Assembly (NCBI GenBank): GCA_946406305.1
Contig: CAMJKC010000022.1
Span: 1-15,233, forward strand
DNA from: an uncultured Lachnospiraceae bacterium
GTDB taxonomy: Bacteria; Bacillota; Clostridia; Lachnospirales; Lachnospiraceae
DNA length: 15,233 nt
Reading direction: 5' to 3'
The position numbers were made by a program, and so were the translations under genes. Position 1 is the stretch's first letter. Every line of letters starts with the position of its first letter. Below the pieces are notes generated by a model. That model ran no database searches. It had not been told where the DNA came from and worked only from the letters and a program-made list of their open reading frames with translations. Shown piece by piece: positions 7,740-14,286 of this stretch.

Positions 7740-8363
7740 TCATTTATATGCTCTTTTAAATAATCCAGTATTATTGAAAGACAATATTATAATATGTTCT
7801 TTTAAATACTCTTTACACTCATTAAATATAGGATGTTTATTTGCATCTTTCATGCACTCTATAAATGTATCTGTGTCTTTTTTCTTTATATCATCTAAAT
7901 TATATCCTACAGACATATTGAATACAAAACCTTTGCTACTTCCAAGACCATACTCTTTTGCAATAAAATGTAATAAAACCCAAGCTTTAATATATTCTTT
8001 TATGGCATCATCCATATATAACTCAGTTGACCACTCACAGTTATAACACTCATCTTCTGCTTTAATACAAGGTTTGTTTACACATTTCGCAAGTGCTTCA
8101 CCATTTAATTCTTGAACTGTTTTTAACTGAAAAAACCTTGCTCCTGCTATGTAACTCGCAACTATATTTTGTGCGAGTTGTGAGTTTGGTCCCGCTGCAG
8201 GTCCAATTGGGGTCTCTATGTGCTCTTTATAAATATTAAAGTATTTTTTCGTATCTGCCTTATAATACTTTCTTACACCGAAAATAGAATTGCTGCTTTC
8301 ATTCTCCTTTTTAATCCATTCAACAAGATTTTTGAACGGCATTATTCTCATTACATCACTCAT
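7740..8363 (-). CDS. ygfK: YgfK, N-terminal part, ends at a frameshift
   Basis: A 207-residue frame matching the N-terminus of YgfK: MSDVMRIMPFKNL, then TPIGPAAGPNSQLAQNIVAS, ELNGEALAKC, CIKAEDECYNCEWSTE and FNMSVGYNL, all close to E. coli YgfK as I remember it. GGAGG lies a few bases before ATG 8363. The true protein continues as far as KEYLKEH; the last 25 or so residues are read from a 46-bp insertion and out of frame, up to the TGA at 7740-7742. The insertion lies between two 17-bp direct repeats (7746-7762 and 7792-7808). Recombination between them would join both ygfK parts into one frame of 1026 residues (E. coli YgfK is about 1032). The gene is 55 bp downstream of the dead hicA. Confidence 0.85.
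   Translation of the reverse strand: MSDVMRIMPFKNLVEWIKKENESSNSIFGVRKYYKADTKKYFNIYKEHIETPIGPAAGPNSQLAQNIVASYIAGARFFQLKTVQELNGEALAKCVNKPCIKAEDECYNCEWSTELYMDDAIKEYIKAWVLLHFIAKEYGLGSSKGFVFNMSVGYNLDDIKKKDTDTFIECMKDANKHPIFNECKEYLKEHIIILSFNNTGLFKRAYK
7746..7808. repeat. 17-bp direct repeats flanking a 46-bp frame-breaking insertion in ygfK
   Basis: ATATGCTCTTTTAAATA (7746-7762) and ATATGTTCTTTTAAATA (7792-7808) differ by one base and are 46 bp apart. Both are read in the same codon register as YLKEH. The DNA between them contains a weak inverted repeat (TATTG/CAATA) and has no counterpart in the protein family. 46 is not a multiple of three, so it breaks the frame. Confidence 0.75.
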
Positions 8364-8418
8364 AAACTTTCCTCCATTTGTATAATATTTATATTATTTA
8401 ATTATTATTTTAATAAAC

Positions 8419-8625
8419 CTAAAATTCATCCAATGACATATTTGCTTGTTTCAATATCCCTTTCAAAGTTCCTTTATCAACTTCACTATGATTTGGAATA
8501 ATTACAGTATGAATTCCATTTGAATACTTCATATAACTACATTTTTAGCTAACAAAAGTATAATTTTCTTTTTCCAAAGCACATATTATTTCTTTTGGCT
8601 TTAATACAAAATACATTGATGGCAT
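8419..8625 (-). pseudogene. hicA: HicA toxin, inactivated (nonsense codon and lost active-site His)
   Basis: The frame starts at ATG 8625, overlapping the hicB stop as TAATG, with GGAGG 14 bases upstream inside hicB. It would encode 68 residues of a HicA mRNA interferase, a small double-stranded-RNA-binding-fold RNase. The C-terminal half is clear: MKYSNGIHTVIIPNHSEVDK followed by GTLKGILKQANMSLDEF. Codon 27 is TAA (8547-8545), and the following residues read KCSY where the family has KGSH. So the catalytic His is Tyr and the Gly is Cys. Three single changes (CAA to TAA, GGT to TGT, CAT to TAT) explain this. Both lesions independently abolish toxin activity. Confidence 0.8.
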
Positions 8626-8834
8626 TAAACTACAACCTCCAATGAAGTTAAGTAGCAATTATCATAATTTATTCTTTCATAATTTGAATCTTCAAAATAC
8701 AGTTCCAATGCTTCTTTTAAATTTGAAATAGCATCTTCAATAGTTTTTCCTTGAGAAACAACATTTGTTTCAATGCTACTTGCCACATACCAATCATCTT
8801 CTTTTGTTACTAATACATTTGTTTTATATGACAT
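8625..8834 (-). CDS. hicB: HicB-family antitoxin (single-domain)
   Basis: A 69-residue protein, MSYKTNVLVTKEDDWYVASS followed by IETNVVSQGKTIEDAISNLKEALELYFED, matching the short partial-RNase-H-fold HicB antitoxins, which bind and block HicA. The family motif G-x-T-x-E-D-A-x-x-N-x-x-E-A-L is complete (39-53). I chose ATG 8834 because AAAGGTG stands seven or so bases upstream; an ATG at 8864 would add ten residues with no homology. No separate DNA-binding domain is present. It is followed directly by hicA, now dead, and lies inside the selenium operon, 62 bp after ssnA. The reading frame is intact. Confidence 0.8.
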   Translation of the reverse strand: MSYKTNVLVTKEDDWYVASSIETNVVSQGKTIEDAISNLKEALELYFEDSNYERINYDNCYLTSLEVVV

Positions 8835-8862
8835 ATTTGCACCTTTAAAATGGTAGCTCAGC

Positions 8863-8891
8863 ATAAATACATTATAATATAAATTATTTAT
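8863..8891. promoter_or_regulatory. Possible hicBA promoter/operator region
   Basis: ATAAATA (8863-8869) and TATTTAT (8885-8891) form an inverted repeat around a minus-strand TATAAT (8876-8871) in the 62 bp between ssnA and hicB. Antitoxins often bind such sites in their own promoter. No good -35 box is seen and the region is very AT-rich, so this may be chance. Confidence 0.25.
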
Positions 8892-8896
8892 ATTAC

Positions 8897-10228
8897 TTAT
8901 TTATTAATTTTATCCCACAACTTTTTAGTCTTGTCTGCAATGTCAGCGAGAGTTTTTTGTTCATCAATCATTGTAAGTTGTCTATCTTTCATAAGTATTT
9001 TTCCATTACCTATAGTTGTAACTACTGAACGGCCACACATACCAAATAAAATATTTCCATTGATATTATTTTCATCCATAGGTGTATGTGGATAATAGTC
9101 TGTCACTATAACATCTGCCGCATAGCCTTTTTTTAGTTTGCCAAGTGGTTTTTCAAAATATCTATTTGCCATAATTGCATTATTTTCAAAAAGCATCTTT
9201 GGAACTTCTGCCCATGCTGCAGTCCCTGTGCATAAATGATGTTTATGTAAAATATTTGCCACCTTGTATGATTCTATCATATCATGTGTGTATCCATCTG
9301 TTCCAAGCCCTGTCATTATACCCATATGGACTAATTCCATAGTAGGAGGACAACCACAAGCATTTCCCATATTGCTCTCAGGATTATGCACTACCATAGT
9401 ATTAGTCTCTTTTATTCTATCCATTTCATGTTTATTTATATAAATACAATGCCCAAGTAAAGTTTTCTCACCTAATATATCAAAGTCATCAAGCCTATCA
9501 ACTATTCTTTTACCATGTTTTAATAAGCAATCATGTAAGTCTTCTATTCCCTCTGCTACATGTATGTGAAATCCTATGTCTTTTGGTGTCAACTCTCTTG
9601 CCATATTAAAGGTCTCATCAGATATAGTAAACTGCGCATGCATACCACACATAGCCTTTATCATTTCATTTTTTTCTTTCTTTACTTTATTTATAAATCT
9701 TATATTTTCATTCACAGAAGCTTTTGCCTTATCCATGCCATCTCTGTCTGATATCTCATAGCAAAGACAACTTCTAACTCCCATTTTTAGTGCTGCCTCT
9801 TCTATAGCATCAAGAGAACCATCTATTTCTCCAAAACTTGCATGATGGTCAAATACTGTAGTTACACCATTTTTTATACATTCAATGTATGTTTGCATTG
9901 CTGACAAATTTGTAAACTCATTGTTTAGGTTTCTATCAAGAGTCCACCACATTCCATCAAGTATAGTTAAGAAATCCTTAGCGACATATCCTTTTACACT
10001 AAGCCCCCTCGCAAGTGCACTATATATATGTTCATGCATATTTATAAATGAAGGCATTACCACTGCACCTTTTGCATCTATGTATTCATAATCTTTATAT
10101 TTCACTTTTATATCATCTGTATTACCAACTTCTATTATACTGTTTCCATCAATAACTACTGCTCCATTTTTTATGAAAGGGTTTTCGCTATCCCTTGTAA
10201 AAAGCAAACTATTTCCTACTATTATCAT
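8897..10228 (-). CDS. ssnA: SsnA, amidohydrolase of the selenium-dependent purine cluster
   Basis: A 443-residue metal-dependent amidohydrolase of the SsnA type (TIGR03314), close to chlorohydrolase/guanine deaminase-like enzymes. Metal ligands are visible: MHEH with His65 and His67, HIHVAEG with His223, LLGHC with His260 and GLGTDGYTHDM with Asp311. The exact substrate is unknown; genomic linkage to ygfK and xdhD points to purine or related ring catabolism in the cytoplasm. AGGAGGG at 10240-10234 is five bases before ATG 10228, an ideal ribosome site. It is the first gene of the operon and has its own promoter at 10260-10288. Full length, no lesion seen. Confidence 0.9.
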   Translation of the reverse strand: MIIVGNSLLFTRDSENPFIKNGAVVIDGNSIIEVGNTDDIKVKYKDYEYIDAKGAVVMPSFINMHEHIYSALARGLSVKGYVAKDFLTILDGMWWTLDRNLNNEFTNLSAMQTYIECIKNGVTTVFDHHASFGEIDGSLDAIEEAALKMGVRSCLCYEISDRDGMDKAKASVNENIRFINKVKKEKNEMIKAMCGMHAQFTISDETFNMARELTPKDIGFHIHVAEGIEDLHDCLLKHGKRIVDRLDDFDILGEKTLLGHCIYINKHEMDRIKETNTMVVHNPESNMGNACGCPPTMELVHMGIMTGLGTDGYTHDMIESYKVANILHKHHLCTGTAAWAEVPKMLFENNAIMANRYFEKPLGKLKKGYAADVIVTDYYPHTPMDENNINGNILFGMCGRSVVTTIGNGKILMKDRQLTMIDEQKTLADIADKTKKLWDKINK

Positions 10229-10259
10229 ATAAGCCCTCCTAAATTTTTTTATAAATTTA

Positions 10260-10288
10260 ATTATACTATATATTATAACTCAAATCAA
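10260..10288 (-). promoter_or_regulatory. Sigma-A promoter of the ssnA-hicBA-ygfK-xdhD operon
   Basis: The minus strand shows TTGATT (10288-10283), exactly 17 bp, then TATAAT (10265-10260), 31 bases before the ssnA start. A second TATAAT 12 bases upstream lacks a good -35 box. No riboswitch-like structure fits in the 98-bp gap. Confidence 0.65.
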
Positions 10289-10326
10289 ATTTATTTTTAT
10301 ATTTGCTAAAAATTTTTGTTATTTTA

Positions 10327-11133
10327 TCAAAAAACCTTATGATCTTTTGCATAGTAAAACCAATATTGTTGAATTATTCCTGCATATTTCTTATATTCTC
10401 TTGGCATTTCCCCATTATATTTACTATTTAAAACCCTACTTATCCACACATCTATCGGACAAATATCTATCCTTCTATAAGCAAAAAGCGCTACACAAGA
10501 GGCAACTTTTATACCCACTCCTTTTATTTTCATAAGTTCTGATAAAAGTTCTTCATTTGTCATTTTATCTATTTTTTCTAAATCAACCCTCTTGTCAATT
10601 ATATTTTTACACACTTCTACAATATATGGCAGCCTATATCCAAGCCCACAGCTCTTTAATTTTTCCTTATTTTTATAAATCTCAAATGGTGATGGAAATG
10701 TATAGTATGTGATATTTTTATATTTTTTTTTCTCACCACAACTTTCGCAAATTCTCTCAATAGAAGTCTTTATAGCTGGTATTGACTTCCTTTGTGATAT
10801 AATAAAACTAATAAGTGTCTCAAACTTATCTTGCTTTAATATTCTAAGACCCTTTGAATACAGAATACAATTCTTTAAAAATATATCATCCTTTTTTAAA
10901 ACCCTTTTATATTTTTTATAATCATTATTTAAATCAAAATACTCATAAAAAAAACTATCAAATGTTTTTTTATCACATGAAAATTCATATTCATCATTTG
11001 ATATCCTTTTTATTTCTAAAAACTTATCTTTGGCGATGAGATGACAAACTTTTTCATCTACCATATTCATTCTAAAACACTGACCAGAGTTTGCTATCAC
11101 ATAAGGATTAAAACTGTCAATTTTTATTTTCAT
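10327..11133 (-). CDS. ogg: 8-oxoguanine DNA glycosylase/AP lyase
   Basis: A 268-residue OGG1-like enzyme that removes 8-oxoguanine from DNA and cuts the abasic site. The N-terminal part has GQCFRM (17-22), matching the conserved QCFRW-type motif of the OGG N-domain. The HhH-GPD core reads LMKIKGVGIKVASC (200-213), with catalytic Lys209, and CPIDVWISRVL (225-235), with catalytic Asp228. SQRKSIPAIKTSIERIC (113-129) is the clostridial form of the helix that in human OGG1 holds the Asn motif. AAGGA stands eight or so bases before ATG 11133. It starts 15 bp after the small membrane protein gene, so both are probably one transcript. Reading frame intact. Confidence 0.88.
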   Translation of the reverse strand: MKIKIDSFNPYVIANSGQCFRMNMVDEKVCHLIAKDKFLEIKRISNDEYEFSCDKKTFDSFFYEYFDLNNDYKKYKRVLKKDDIFLKNCILYSKGLRILKQDKFETLISFIISQRKSIPAIKTSIERICESCGEKKKYKNITYYTFPSPFEIYKNKEKLKSCGLGYRLPYIVEVCKNIIDKRVDLEKIDKMTNEELLSELMKIKGVGIKVASCVALFAYRRIDICPIDVWISRVLNSKYNGEMPREYKKYAGIIQQYWFYYAKDHKVF

Positions 11134-11148
11134 ATTTTTATCCTTTTT

Positions 11149-11466
11149 TTACAAACTAAACATCCAAAACAATAAAGATATTATTTGTAAAAATATCATA
11201 TTCCTTGTAGTATATGTATAACTTCTATATAAATATATCTCACTTATAGAAAAAGCCATAGAACCCAAAATGCAAATAATTGAAGCAACTCCCATACCAC
11301 CTACTATTGCAGGAGCTTCTCCTTCATAAAAAAAAGATATAATTATAGAAATCAGAACCATAACAAAAGATACAACATACAAAATTATAGATAACCTTTC
11401 ACCTTCAGAAATTTTTAATTTTGAATATTTATACCTTTTTTGATTATCTTTTATAATTACTTTCAT
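11149..11466 (-). CDS. Small membrane protein, possibly DUF6142-like
   Basis: A 105-residue protein with a basic N-terminus (KDNQKRYKYSKLKISEGER) and three hydrophobic segments at about 25-45, 53-75 and 89-104. The lay-out, and the small-residue stretch EAPAIVGGMGVASI (50-63) between segments one and two, recalls DUF6142 proteins of Clostridia; this is a weak, from-memory assignment. The only purine-rich site (GGAG) is about 14 bases from ATG 11466, farther than usual. It lies next to the GC-rich repeat array and 15 bp before ogg. Function unknown. Confidence 0.55.
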   Translation of the reverse strand: MKVIIKDNQKRYKYSKLKISEGERLSIILYVVSFVMVLISIIISFFYEGEAPAIVGGMGVASIICILGSMAFSISEIYLYRSYTYTTRNMIFLQIISLLFWMFSL

Positions 11467-11489
11467 ATAATAATTTTACACTCCATTTA

Positions 11490-11760
11490 GCTCGCAGTGC
11501 TCACCCCTACAATTTATTTCTTTAGGCTCACACCTACGGGTTTTGTATCAAGGTGGGCTCGCAGTGCTCGCCCCTACTACCATTCTCTCGCCCCTACGGT
11601 TTATTTCTTTAGGCTCGCCCCCACAGGTTTTGTGTCAAGGTGGGCTCGCAGTGCTCGCCCCTACTGCCATTCTCTCGCCCTACTGCCATTCTCTCGCCCT
11701 ACTGACATTCTCTCGCCCCTACTGACATTCTCGCCTCTACATTTTTTCGCTCACACCTAC
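11490..11760. repeat. GC-rich nested repeat array (87-bp and 19-20-bp units)
   Basis: The 318 bp between rmuC and the membrane protein gene hold only repeats. Two 87-bp units start at 11513 and 11600; the second is cut short at about 11680. Each contains the 23-bp element beginning GGGCTCGCAGTGC and ending CTCGCCCCTAC (11555-11577 and 11642-11664; a third, partial copy at 11490-11510). After it come four 19-20-bp units of the form TACTGMCATTCTCTCGCCC at 11662, 11681, 11700 and 11720, and a further copy at 11575-11594. All elements point the same way. On the minus strand the common core is GTAGGGGCGAG. The GC content is far above the surroundings. Further partial cores stand at 11731-11760. 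No gene, CRISPR leader or repeat-spacer regularity. Confidence 0.85.
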
Positions 11761-11784
11761 AACTTTTATTCGTCAATGCGATTA

Positions 11785-12114
11785 TTATTGCTCTTCAATA
11801 CCTATTATGCTATTTGACTCTTCTATACTCATAAGAGATATGTTGTTTAAACTTTTATTTATAAGACCTCTTCTCTTCTCAATTTTTTCTACTGCATCTG
11901 CCGCTTTGTCTATGTTTTCCTTTGCTTTATTTATTTCTTCCCCAAATCTTTCATACTGTGCCTTTATTGCTTGTAATATCTTGCTTATTTCTGCAGACTT
12001 TTCATTAACTTGTAAATATCTAAATCCTATAGATAAACTATTTATTATTGCAGTTACAGTTGTAGGACCTACTAATATTATTTTATAATTAACATTTTTC
12101 AGCAAGACCATCAA
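11785..12114 (-). CDS. rmuC: RmuC, C-terminal part (after the frameshift)
   Basis: The frame continues the RmuC domain: NYKIILVGPTTVTAIINSLS, then IGFRYLQVNEKSAEISKILQ and a basic/acidic C-terminal helix region. GPTT, the LxxxGFR pattern and the closing helices are standard RmuC features. The stretch before NYKII (residues MMVLLKNV) is out-of-frame reading of the upstream part, so the listed start is only that of the open frame; true coding begins near 12093. No ribosome site is seen, so separate translation is unlikely. It ends 25 bp before the repeat array. Confidence 0.8.
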   Translation of the reverse strand: MMVLLKNVNYKIILVGPTTVTAIINSLSIGFRYLQVNEKSAEISKILQAIKAQYERFGEEINKAKENIDKAADAVEKIEKRRGLINKSLNNISLMSIEESNSIIGIEEQ

Positions 12115-13000
12115 TCCTTAAACACTCTGAATATAAACCTTCAGTCGGTAAAAACATAATTGCAAAATCTGTAGTTACTGGTGGCTTAATATATTTCTTA
12201 TTTATACTCTTTGCCTGTTCTATTATTGCATTCTTTAAGTCTTTTATCGCATTTTTTAAATTCTCTTCATCTCCTTTAGTGCTTGCATCTACTACTTTGT
12301 TATAGTGGTCACTTGGAAACTTAGAATCAATAGGAAGATATATTTCGCCATTTCCATTTTTATCTGGTATTTTTATTGCAAAATCTACAAGTTCATTCCC
12401 TATTTTATATTGTTCCTTATATTGGTCTTTTGTCATTACGTTCTCTAATATAGAAAGTAACTGCTTCTCACCAAAAACTCCTCTTGTTTTTACATTTGAT
12501 AGAGTCTTTTTTAAATCTTCTATATCTCCAGACATACTATTTAATTCGCCAGTAGTTTTATAAAGCTGTTTAAGTTGCTCGCCTATCCCTTGAAAACTTT
12601 TGTCAATTCTATCATTAAGTGCCACATCTAATTTTTCATTCATATTCTTTTCTATGGCACTAAGTTTTCTATCATTAGCCTCTTGAATTTCTGCCAATTT
12701 TTTTTCATTTACATCTCTCAAATCATTTAATGACTTGTTTATCGTTTCAATTAAATTTTTCTGACCACCTGAAACTTCATTATTTATTTTTACAAAACTT
12801 TCATTATTTTCTTTTAACATCTTTTCAAAGTTTTCTCTATCTTCTTTTATGATGTTTCTCTCAATCTCCGTTATCACCTTTGTAATCTCTATAGTCTCAT
12901 TTTTTTGGCTTTTTGTATTTACCATAATTATCAATACCAATATGATATTTATACAAGCTGCAAAAAACATTAAAATATTGAGAACCATTATTATGTCCAT
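12089..13000 (-). CDS. rmuC: RmuC, N-terminal part; +1 frameshift near its 3' end
   Basis: RmuC is a membrane-anchored, coiled-coil protein with a nuclease-like fold, reported to limit inversions at short repeats. Seen here: a transmembrane helix (about 5-27), a long coiled coil (about 40-150), and the core with TRGVFGEKQLLSILE, VDFAIKIPDKNG, LPIDSKFPSDHY and FAIMFLPTEGLYSECLRIDG. The frame then reads LAEKC and stops at 12089-12091, while the next frame goes on with VNYKIILVGPTT. Dropping one base (around 12094) would give a single 404-residue protein, a normal RmuC length; a loss of 2 or 5 bases is equally possible. GGAGG at 13009-13005 precedes ATG 13000. It starts 11 bp after the CDF gene, so both are cotranscribed. 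Confidence 0.85.
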   Translation of the reverse strand: MDIIMVLNILMFFAACINIILVLIIMVNTKSQKNETIEITKVITEIERNIIKEDRENFEKMLKENNESFVKINNEVSGGQKNLIETINKSLNDLRDVNEKKLAEIQEANDRKLSAIEKNMNEKLDVALNDRIDKSFQGIGEQLKQLYKTTGELNSMSGDIEDLKKTLSNVKTRGVFGEKQLLSILENVMTKDQYKEQYKIGNELVDFAIKIPDKNGNGEIYLPIDSKFPSDHYNKVVDASTKGDEENLKNAIKDLKNAIIEQAKSINKKYIKPPVTTDFAIMFLPTEGLYSECLRIDGLAEKC

Positions 13001-13011
13001 AATTCCTCCAT

Positions 13012-14112
13012 TTAAAAATCACTGTCCATAGCAGCTATTACACTATAATCTTTAAACTTGTCCTTTATTTTTTCAATAGTGTCGCTAAAAACTCTTTCTC
13101 TATCTTTCGCCTCAAACTTAACTACTAAATCAAATCTTATTTCTTTTTTTTCATCATTTAGATAAAACCCATGGACACTTTTTACATCTTCATTTGCCAT
13201 CGCAATATTTTTTATCTCATTCAATATATTTTTTACTTTTTCATTCTTTGTATTTAATGAATAAATGCCAACTGCAGATATAAATATATTATGTTTTTCT
13301 GCTACAACATCTGTTATGTTTCTTGCTAAAGAATCTAATTCATCCACACTAATAGTATCATCAACAGCTATGTGAACAGAGCCTATATATTTATCAGGCC
13401 CATAATTACTAAGGATTAAATCATATGCACCTCTTACTTCTTCAAATTCTCCTATGGTTTGTTTTACATTTTTTATAATGTCTTTGTCTGCAGTCTCTCC
13501 AAGAATTTTTGAAAGCGTTACTGTGACCATCTCTATACCAGATTTAATTATTACAAGTGATATTAAAACACCTAAATGGGCTTCTATTTTTAATTTAAAA
13601 AATATATATACAAGTGCAGCTATGAGTGTAGTTATAGATATGATTGAATCAAGCTTTGCATCTTCTCCAGAATTTATAAGTGCCAAAGAGTTTATCTTTT
13701 CACCTGTCTTTTTTACATATGTTCCAAGTAGAAATTTTACTATTATTGCTACCACTATTATTAGTATTGATACCGCATCATAATCTACCTCTTCAACATG
13801 TATGATTTTATCAACTGACTGTATTAAAGATGTAATACCTGCATATAGTATTATGAAGGATATAAGCAATGAAGTTAAATATTCAATCCTCCCATAGCCA
13901 AAAGGGTGTTTTTTATCTGGCTTTTTTGTAGCGAGTTTTGTTCCTACAATAGTTATTATTGAACTACCTGCATCAGATAAATTATTTACAGCATCTAAAA
14001 TTATAGCTATAGAATTTGTTATTACTCCTACAGCCATCTTGAAAATTACAAGTATAATATTTGTAACTATACCTATTATGCTTGTCCTAACTACTATTTG
14101 ATCTCTATTCAT
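13012..14112 (-). CDS. Cation diffusion facilitator metal transporter
   Basis: A 366-residue inner-membrane metal/proton antiporter of the CDF family. Numbered from the GTG at 14118, DAVNNLSDAGSS (42-53) is the family signature in TM2, HPFGYGRIEY (71-80) follows in the loop, and GEDAKLDS (151-158) in TM5 offers two further Asp. The C-terminal cytoplasmic domain (from about 215) has ISNYGP/SVHIAVD-like features of the usual metal-sensing fold and a second small module with SVHGFYL. The TM2 site reads D-x3-N-x2-D instead of the D-x3-D of FieF, so metal specificity (Zn, Co, Mn or Fe) cannot be told. GGAG (14121-14118) is five bases before ATG 14112; the GTG at 14118 overlaps it and is less likely. 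Confidence 0.85.
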   Translation of the reverse strand: MNRDQIVVRTSIIGIVTNIILVIFKMAVGVITNSIAIILDAVNNLSDAGSSIITIVGTKLATKKPDKKHPFGYGRIEYLTSLLISFIILYAGITSLIQSVDKIIHVEEVDYDAVSILIIVVAIIVKFLLGTYVKKTGEKINSLALINSGEDAKLDSIISITTLIAALVYIFFKLKIEAHLGVLISLVIIKSGIEMVTVTLSKILGETADKDIIKNVKQTIGEFEEVRGAYDLILSNYGPDKYIGSVHIAVDDTISVDELDSLARNITDVVAEKHNIFISAVGIYSLNTKNEKVKNILNEIKNIAMANEDVKSVHGFYLNDEKKEIRFDLVVKFEAKDRERVFSDTIEKIKDKFKDYSVIAAMDSDF

Positions 14113-14139
14113 ACACACTCCATTTGTTTTTTTATATAT

Positions 14140-14168
14140 ATTATAACATATTTCACTCTTTTTATTAA
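14140..14168 (-). promoter_or_regulatory. Probable promoter of the CDF-rmuC operon
   Basis: A perfect TATAAT (14145-14140) stands 27 bases before the CDF start. The matching -35 box at 17 bp is only TTAATA (14168-14163), so the call rests mainly on the -10 box. Confidence 0.4.
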
Positions 14169-14286
14169 GTTGAATTTTTAGTCACTATAACCCTTTATTC
14201 AAATTCTCTTGCCTCTATATCATATATAACTCTCACATAGGACAAGCCACAGTTTTAATTCTTAATGCTAACTTATTCAAGATAAA

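Noticed and set aside
7740..7742. In-frame TGA in ygfK as a selenocysteine codon, tempting in a selenium operon
   Set aside because: The next codons are GTT TAA, so read-through would stop at once, and the bases lie downstream of the frame-breaking insertion. The direct repeats explain the break better.
8835..8864. Longer hicB start adding MLSYHFKGAN
   Set aside because: The AAAGGTG ribosome site fits the ATG at 8834, and the extra residues do not belong to the family.
10229..10326. Riboswitch (purine or molybdenum cofactor) before ssnA
   Set aside because: Only 98 bp, AT-rich, with the promoter 31 bases from the start codon; no room for a structured leader.
11490..11760. CRISPR array
   Set aside because: Unit lengths vary (19, 20, 87 bp), there are no unique spacers of constant length, and no cas genes or leader are present.
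11497..11817. 106-residue plus-strand open frame through the repeat array (TPTGFVSRWARSARPY repeated)
   Set aside because: It is open only because the 87-bp unit is a multiple of three and GC-rich; no ribosome site, no family resemblance, and it runs into the 3' end of rmuC.
14205..14262. Short minus-strand frame reading SYVRVIYDIEAREFE-stop
   Set aside because: It looks protein-like, but it is only about 18 codons, has a stop directly upstream and no start. It could be a relic; too short to support.
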